Source: Bog-159 sp035499555 (GTDB taxonomy: Bacteria; Acidobacteriota; Terriglobia; Bryobacterales; Bryobacteraceae). From it: a DNA stretch of 64,000 nucleotides. The stretch covers positions 62,001 through 126,000 of the forward strand of contig DATJYO010000055.1 in the NCBI GenBank assembly GCA_035499555.1. The letters run 5' to 3'. The translations under genes and the position numbers were made by a program. Below, piece by piece: positions 59,351 through 64,000 of the stretch. The notes under the pieces are model-generated. The model saw nothing but the letters and a program-made list of their open reading frames with translations, ran no database searches and was not told where the DNA came from. Every line of letters starts with the position of its first letter. The first letter of the stretch is position 1.

Positions 59351-60445
59351 TCAGTGCGGCGGCTCGCAGGCGTGCGGCGCCCACCCGGTCTTGTCGCTGT
59401 TCTCGGCGTAACACCAGTCCACCAGCGCCGCGGGGACCCGGCCGGCATTGGCGCGGCGCAGGTCGTCGCGCGTCAGCGGATTGAATGCGAAGCGGATGGT
59501 TCCGTCGGTCATCACCGTACCCAGCAGGTATCCGTAAACGTCCGTGCGGGCGATGGTCGCGGTGGGTACGCCGGCCGGCAGACGATAGCGCACAGCGCCG
59601 GCAGTGCCCACGATCCAACCCGGCAGCACCCGGCCCTCCCAGTAGGACGTGTTATAGACATCGTCCATGACGAAGTGGGAGTGGCTGGCCAGAACATAGA
59701 CCTTCTTGCCGGCTTGCCGAAGATCCCAGAGCAAGTTGTAGACCTCGCGGCCGGTTTCGATCCCGGCGGCCGAATCGCACATGCTGTGGCTCATGCCTTT
59801 GCTGCCCGGCAGGGCCTCGTGGGCGCCCAGCACCACAGTCGTGATCACCCGCGATTTCTTGTCGTCCGCCAGGCGTTTGCGCACCCAGTCCAGCTGGGCT
59901 TTGTCGAAGGTGTTGCCGGACGCGTTGTCGAGTGAAATGAAATCCACGGCGCCGTTCATCACCCAGTGATAGTAAGTGCGGTATCCGCCCTCGTCTTTGT
60001 CCTGAGCGCGCTGCGCGCGCAGCCGCGGGGAGTCGAGATACTGCTCGAATTCCCGCAGGTAGGCCTCGCGCGTCTCGGGGAAGATCAGCTCATGGTTGCC
60101 GATGCCGAGGAAGATTTCCAGGTCGCCGAAGGGTTTGAGCTGACGGTCGATGAAATCGGGCCAGGCCTTGAGCAGGTAAGAGATGATGGTCAGGTGCGGG
60201 TAGTTCAGGTGCAGCGACGCGGGCGGTACGGTATCTTCGTCGAAATCGTAGATCGCACGGAAATCGCCCAGATGCCAATAGAATTTCACTCCGGAATGGA
60301 GCACACCCGCGGCTATGGCGGGCATCACGATATCGCCGCAATTGCGCGAGTCGCCGGAGACGGCGAACTTCCACGCCGGAACGGGCGGGGCTTGGGCGAA
60401 GCTGGCCAGGGAGAGGGCCAGACAGAAGAACAGGATTTTACGCAT
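59351..60445 (-). CDS. Exported calcineurin-type metallophosphoesterase
   Basis: A 364-residue protein with a signal peptide (MRKILFFCLALSLASFAQA). The five metal-motif segments are visible: AVSGDSRNCGD, WHLGDFRAIYDF, FLGIGNHELIF, VVLGAHEALPG and YVLASHSHFVMDD. The first motif GDxR instead of GDxH is known in some exported members. Two Cys near the C-terminus may form a disulfide. The physiological substrate is unknown. It lies 17 nt after the lactonase-like gene, so the two form a likely operon. Confidence 0.87.
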   Translation of the reverse strand: MRKILFFCLALSLASFAQAPPVPAWKFAVSGDSRNCGDIVMPAIAAGVLHSGVKFYWHLGDFRAIYDFDEDTVPPASLHLNYPHLTIISYLLKAWPDFIDRQLKPFGDLEIFLGIGNHELIFPETREAYLREFEQYLDSPRLRAQRAQDKDEGGYRTYYHWVMNGAVDFISLDNASGNTFDKAQLDWVRKRLADDKKSRVITTVVLGAHEALPGSKGMSHSMCDSAAGIETGREVYNLLWDLRQAGKKVYVLASHSHFVMDDVYNTSYWEGRVLPGWIVGTAGAVRYRLPAGVPTATIARTDVYGYLLGTVMTDGTIRFAFNPLTRDDLRRANAGRVPAALVDWCYAENSDKTGWAPHACEPPH

Positions 60446-60462
60446 GCTGATCTTTACCGCTT

Positions 60463-61620
60463 CTATTCCGCGGCCACGAATGTTACGCAGACCGGCGAAA
60501 ACACTTGGAGCTTCGTCCCGCCTGGCGTCAGCCGCCCGGTCTTCGGATCGAGCTTGAAGAGCACGACCGTGTTGGAATTCTGATTGGCGGCGAACAGATA
60601 GCCGCCCGTGGGATCGAGGGCAAAATTACGGGGCTCCCGGCCGAGCGTGGAATGATCCTCCACCCACGTCAGCCTGCCGCTGGCGGGGTCGATGGCGTAC
60701 ACGACGATGCTGTCGTGGCCCCGGTTGGAGCCATACAGGAAACGGCCCGAAGGATGGATTACCAGCTCGGCGGTGCTATTCTCGCCCTTGAAGTCCTTGG
60801 GCAGGGTGGAAACGTTTTCGATCTCGCGTAGCGCGCCCTTTTCTCCGTCCCAATCGAAAGCCGTGATGGTGTTGCCCATCTCGTTGATGACGTAGGCCAG
60901 GCGGCCGTTGGGATGCAGAGCGAAATGCCGCGGCCCGGAGCCCGGCTTTACCAGCCCGTAGGGCGGATCGTTGGGCGTGAGGGTGCCCTTCGCGGTATCG
61001 AAGCGATAGACCAGCAGTTTGTCCAGGCCCAGATCGGCCACCACGGCGAACCGGTTATCGGGTGTCAGCACGATGTTGTGGGCGTGCGGTTCCTTTTGCC
61101 GTTCCTTGTCGACGCTGGAGCCCAGGTGCTGCTTGAAATCGGACGCTTCGCCCAACCGGCCGCCTGCCAGGATGGGCAGGACCGCCACGCTGCCGCCGGT
61201 GTAGTTGGCCACCAGCACGTGCCGGCTGGCCTTGTCGACGGCTAAGTGACACGGATCGGCGCCGCGCGAGGCGACCGTGTTCAGAGCCGTCAGTTTGCCG
61301 GTATGACGTTCGATGGCAAACGCGGTGACCGAGCCGCTCTTGGCCCCCTGGTAATTGCCGATTTCGTTGGCGGCGAACAGATAACGGCCGGAGGGATCCG
61401 CGGCCAGGAACGAGGGATTTACCGTCTCGGCCACCAGCTCGGGAGGCGTCAGTTTGCCGGTCGCCGGACGAAACCGGCTAACGTAGATTCCCTTGCTGCC
61501 CTTGTCCGTGTAGGTTCCAAAATAGACCAGATACTCCTGGGGCGCCCTGGCGGCGCTGCGCGAGGCGGGCGCGGCGGACAGAGCTGTCAGCAGGAAGGAG
61601 GCAACGCCGATCGGTCGCAT
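60463..61620 (-). CDS. Exported lactonase-type beta-propeller (6-phosphogluconolactonase YbhE family)
   Basis: A 385-residue seven-bladed propeller with an N-terminal signal (VASFLLTALSAAPASRSAA). EYLVYFGTYTDKGSKGIYVSRFRPATGKL, NPSFLAADPSGRYLFAANE, DPCHLAVDKASRHVLVANYTGGSVAV and GSGPRHFALHPNGRLAYVINEMGNTITAF are characteristic of the YbhE/PgL family. Cytoplasmic members hydrolyse 6-phosphogluconolactone; exported ones in this phylum are often annotated as lactonases without proof. It starts 16 nt after the exporter gene stop. Confidence 0.88.
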   Translation of the reverse strand: MRPIGVASFLLTALSAAPASRSAARAPQEYLVYFGTYTDKGSKGIYVSRFRPATGKLTPPELVAETVNPSFLAADPSGRYLFAANEIGNYQGAKSGSVTAFAIERHTGKLTALNTVASRGADPCHLAVDKASRHVLVANYTGGSVAVLPILAGGRLGEASDFKQHLGSSVDKERQKEPHAHNIVLTPDNRFAVVADLGLDKLLVYRFDTAKGTLTPNDPPYGLVKPGSGPRHFALHPNGRLAYVINEMGNTITAFDWDGEKGALREIENVSTLPKDFKGENSTAELVIHPSGRFLYGSNRGHDSIVVYAIDPASGRLTWVEDHSTLGREPRNFALDPTGGYLFAANQNSNTVVLFKLDPKTGRLTPGGTKLQVFSPVCVTFVAAE

Positions 61621-61636
61621 GGCTTCATGTTAACGC

Positions 61637-63532
61637 TTAGCCGCGGATCAGGCGAACGGCGTCGGACAAGGGATTGCCGGCGGACGCTCGCACCGGAGCG
61701 GCGCCGTCCCCACCCGCGGCGGCAGCCGCCTGTTCCTCGCCCTCGCCGGGCGCCAGGAAGAGGTTGGTCTGCACGCCGTGCTGGCGCGTGTAGAGATCGT
61801 AGTAGCGGCCTTGCAGCGCGTAGAGCGACTCGTGACGGCCGCGCTCCACGATGCGCCCCCCTTCGACCACCAGGATCTGGTCTGCGCGCCGTATGGTGGA
61901 CAGGCGGTGGGCGATCACGAACGTGGTGCGGCCGCGCATCAGGTACGCCAGGCCCTCCTGAATCAGCGCTTCCGATTCCGAATCGAGGCTGGACGTGGCT
62001 TCGTCCAGGATCAGGATCGCCGGATCGGCCAGGATCGCGCGGGCGATCGAGACCCGCTGCCGCTGGCCGCCCGACAGCTTCACCCCGCGTTCGCCGACGA
62101 TGGTGTCGTAGCCCTTTTCGAACGATTCGGCGAATTCGTCCACGCGCGCGATGCGGCAGGCTTGGCGAATCTGGGCCTCGGTGGCGCTGGGACGCGAAAA
62201 GCCCACGTTCTCCCGGATCGTGCCATCGAACAGGAAGGTATCCTGCAGGACCACGCCCAACTGCGTGCGGTAGGATTCCAGCCGGATCGTGGAAAGATCC
62301 ACACCATCGACGTAAATCGAGCCCGCGCGCGGCGTGTAGAAGGCCGCGATCAGGCCTATGATGGTAGACTTGCCGGAGCCCGAAGGACCGACCAGAGCCG
62401 TCACGGTGTCCGGCGCGGACTGGAACGAGATGTCCGTCAACACCGTCTTGCCTTCGTCGTAGGCGAAGTCCACGTGGTCGAAAACTACTTCGCCGCGGAT
62501 CGGGCCGGCGGCCACCTGGCGGCGCGGATCTTCATCCTCGGGGCGCTCGTGCAGCACTTCGCGCGTACGCTCCAGGCCGGCCAGAGCTTCGCTGATCTGC
62601 GTGCCGATGCCCACGATCTGGAAGACCGGGCCGATCAGAAAAGCCAGAAACATGGTGAAAGTGAAGAACTGGCCCAGGGTCAGGGTGTGGGCGATCATCT
62701 GTCGCGCGCCCAGGTACATGACCAGCGCGCCCAAAACGCCCATCATGACGGTGGCCCCCAGGCTCATCAGCGACGTGGAGGTAAGGCTCTTCATCACGTT
62801 ATCCAGCAGACGCTGCACACCGTGCGAGAACACTTCGGCTTCCGCCGCCTCGGCATGATAGCCTTTCACCACGCGTACGCCGCCCAAAGATTCGGTCAGG
62901 CGCCCGGTGACTTCGGCGTTGATCTTGCCCCGTTCGCGGAAAATCGGCCGCATGACGCCGAAGGCTTTGCGCAGCGCCAGCCCGAAGGCCAGGATGGCGC
63001 AGAGCGCCACACCGGTCAGCGAAGGGCTGAGGCGCAGCAACACCCCCAAAGCCAGTACCGCGGTCAGCAGGCCGCCGGTGAACTCGACCAGGCCGGTGCC
63101 GATCAGATTGCGTACACCTTCGACGTCGCTCATGATGCGGGAGACCAGCATGCCGCTCTTGTTCGCGTCGTAGTAAGAGACCGGCAGGCGTCCCACATGC
63201 ATCTGCACTTTGCGGCGCAACTCGGCGATCAGGCGCTGCGCAGCCTTGGAAAGCAGTTGTGTCAGGGCATACGACGTGACGCCTTGCACCAGGGTGGCCC
63301 CGATTACGGCCAGAATCAACGGGCGCAGCAGGGAGTAGTGACGCTTGCCGATGATATCGTCCACCAGGTACTTGGTGGAGGCCGGCAGCACCAGTCCGGA
63401 TACACGGTTGATGGCCATCAGGGCCATGCCGAAGGCCAGCAGACCGCGGCGCGGGCGCACCAGTTCCCGTATGTCGGGCCATAGGGCGCGCAGGCGTTCG
63501 GATGTGGGGCGTTTGCTCGGCTCCGGGGACAC
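61637..63532 (-). CDS. ABC exporter, MsbA/multidrug type
   Basis: A 631-residue half-transporter with six membrane helices (from GLLAFGMALMAINRVSGLVLP) fused to one ATPase domain. ATPase motifs: Walker A ALVGPSGSGKSTIIGLI, Q-loop GVVLQDTFLFDGTIRENV, signature GVKLSGGQRQRVSIARAIL, Walker B ILILDEATSSLD, and switch His in VIAHRLST. GTG 63532 is chosen because it begins just before the conserved part and avoids overlapping the Nudix gene; an ATG at 63661 would add sequence unlike the family. Substrate may be lipid A-like lipid or drugs. A Gly/Ala-rich stretch precedes the C-terminus. Confidence 0.93.
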   Translation of the reverse strand: MSPEPSKRPTSERLRALWPDIRELVRPRRGLLAFGMALMAINRVSGLVLPASTKYLVDDIIGKRHYSLLRPLILAVIGATLVQGVTSYALTQLLSKAAQRLIAELRRKVQMHVGRLPVSYYDANKSGMLVSRIMSDVEGVRNLIGTGLVEFTGGLLTAVLALGVLLRLSPSLTGVALCAILAFGLALRKAFGVMRPIFRERGKINAEVTGRLTESLGGVRVVKGYHAEAAEAEVFSHGVQRLLDNVMKSLTSTSLMSLGATVMMGVLGALVMYLGARQMIAHTLTLGQFFTFTMFLAFLIGPVFQIVGIGTQISEALAGLERTREVLHERPEDEDPRRQVAAGPIRGEVVFDHVDFAYDEGKTVLTDISFQSAPDTVTALVGPSGSGKSTIIGLIAAFYTPRAGSIYVDGVDLSTIRLESYRTQLGVVLQDTFLFDGTIRENVGFSRPSATEAQIRQACRIARVDEFAESFEKGYDTIVGERGVKLSGGQRQRVSIARAILADPAILILDEATSSLDSESEALIQEGLAYLMRGRTTFVIAHRLSTIRRADQILVVEGGRIVERGRHESLYALQGRYYDLYTRQHGVQTNLFLAPGEGEEQAAAAAGGDGAAPVRASAGNPLSDAVRLIRG

Positions 63533-63581
63533 TGTAATCAGTGTCGCACGGCCGGACGAATGACAGCAGCCGGTAAATAGG

Positions 63582-64000
63582 CTAGGACGAATCGGGCCGG
63601 GTGGCCCGGGCGAAAGCGCGGCGGATGTTGCCCGGCAGTCGATAACGGTCGAAATCGGCAATCGCGCACCAGGCGACTTCGCGAACTTCTTCGGACCGCT
63701 GGAGATCGTACGAATCGGCCTGGAAGCGAAACATCAGGTCGTGATGCAGGTGAAACGCCTCATCCCGGCGCGGCGGAATCCCATGCACATCGACGCCGAT
63801 CAGCAACGGCGCGGGGTCCGGGGCAAGCACCGCGCCAGTCTCCTCGACCACCTCGCGGCGTCCGGCGTCGCCGATGGCGGCATCTTCCGGCTCGACGTGT
63901 CCGCCCGGCAGCAGCCAGCGTTGCAGACGGCGGTGCAGCACCAGCAGGATTGCGTCGCGCCCGGGACCGATCACCAGGCCGGAGCAGGTGATGTGGCCGG
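63582..64000 (-). CDS. Nudix hydrolase (N-terminus cut by window end)
   Basis: The frame runs off the window at 64000. Visible sequence GHITCSGLVIGPGRDAILLVLHRRLQRWLLPGGHVEPEDAAIGDAGRREVVEETGAVL contains the Nudix box, with Asp at the first Glu position and one extra residue in the loop, as in a known branch of MutT-like proteins. FHLHHDLMFRFQA and EEVREVAWCAIADFDRYRLP follow. It likely hydrolyses a nucleoside diphosphate derivative; specificity unknown. The internal GTG at 63974 is not a plausible start, because family sequence continues upstream of it. Confidence 0.9.
   Translation of the reverse strand, partial: GHITCSGLVIGPGRDAILLVLHRRLQRWLLPGGHVEPEDAAIGDAGRREVVEETGAVLAPDPAPLLIGVDVHGIPPRRDEAFHLHHDLMFRFQADSYDLQRSEEVREVAWCAIADFDRYRLPGNIRRAFARATRPDSS

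Overview
The window is a GC-rich, densely coded bacterial chromosome segment. It most resembles an Acidobacteriota genome of the Solibacter/Bryobacter group. Three things point there: a secreted S41-protease-like protein ending in what looks like the 'Solibacter C-terminal' (TIGR03437-type) domain, large MacB/FtsX permeases of the acidobacterial ADOP type, and many secreted beta-propeller proteins. This assignment is by pattern recognition only. I saw no rRNA, tRNA, CRISPR array, prophage or intact insertion sequence.

Layout. 1-1170: the 3' end of an ADOP permease and a 46-codon stump of a second. 1461-8343: a secreted-protein cluster in which two histidine-acid-phosphatase-like paralogues flank a beta-propeller/phosphoesterase and an unknown exported protein; both paralogues have lost the HD catalytic motif. 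8404-16592: S41-like protease, BNR/sortilin-type propeller, class II DAHP synthase and an unknown exported protein whose start codon lies in a perfect 12-bp inverted repeat. 16597-21302: MDR oxidoreductase, a decayed methyltransferase pseudogene, ROK kinase, bacterioferritin, ComF and an HNH nuclease. 21307-25181: DapA-like lyase, divergent from prmA, a Gfo/Idh/MocA oxidoreductase and a sugar isomerase-like protein.

25216-34071 (minus strand) is a Tad/Flp pilus operon: polytopic membrane protein, Flp pilin, CpaB, CpaC secretin, CpaE/TadZ, CpaF/TadA, TadB, TadC and a 32-residue membrane microprotein. It has no prepilin peptidase or TadE-type minor pilins here. 34072-34863 is non-coding, with a strong intrinsic terminator that may end a small RNA. 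36571-44037 is an overlapping operon: LuxE/PaaK-like adenylating enzyme, LuxC/ALDH-like reductase, glycosyltransferase, and an ABC ATPase with an FtsX-type permease. 45622-49538 carries thiC, a Lys-rich 19-residue protein and a TIR-NB-ARC-TPR protein.

50616-53983 is a magnesium locus: a promoter, an M-box riboswitch with its terminator, an NRAMP-related transporter lacking the manganese-site motifs, a one-helix protein, a PhoU-like protein and a ferritin. 54178-56594 is a sugar ABC importer without its binding protein. 56666-59335 is scpA-scpB-rluB and a CoA-binding protein. 59351-64000 holds a phosphoesterase, a lactonase-type propeller, an MsbA-type exporter and a partial Nudix hydrolase.

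The most promising systems are the M-box/NRAMP-related/PhoU locus, the LuxE/LuxC-GT-ABC operon and the TIR-NB-ARC-TPR protein. Both ferritins and the Lys-rich microprotein have -10-like hexamers 6-7 nt before their start codons, which suggests leaderless mRNAs.
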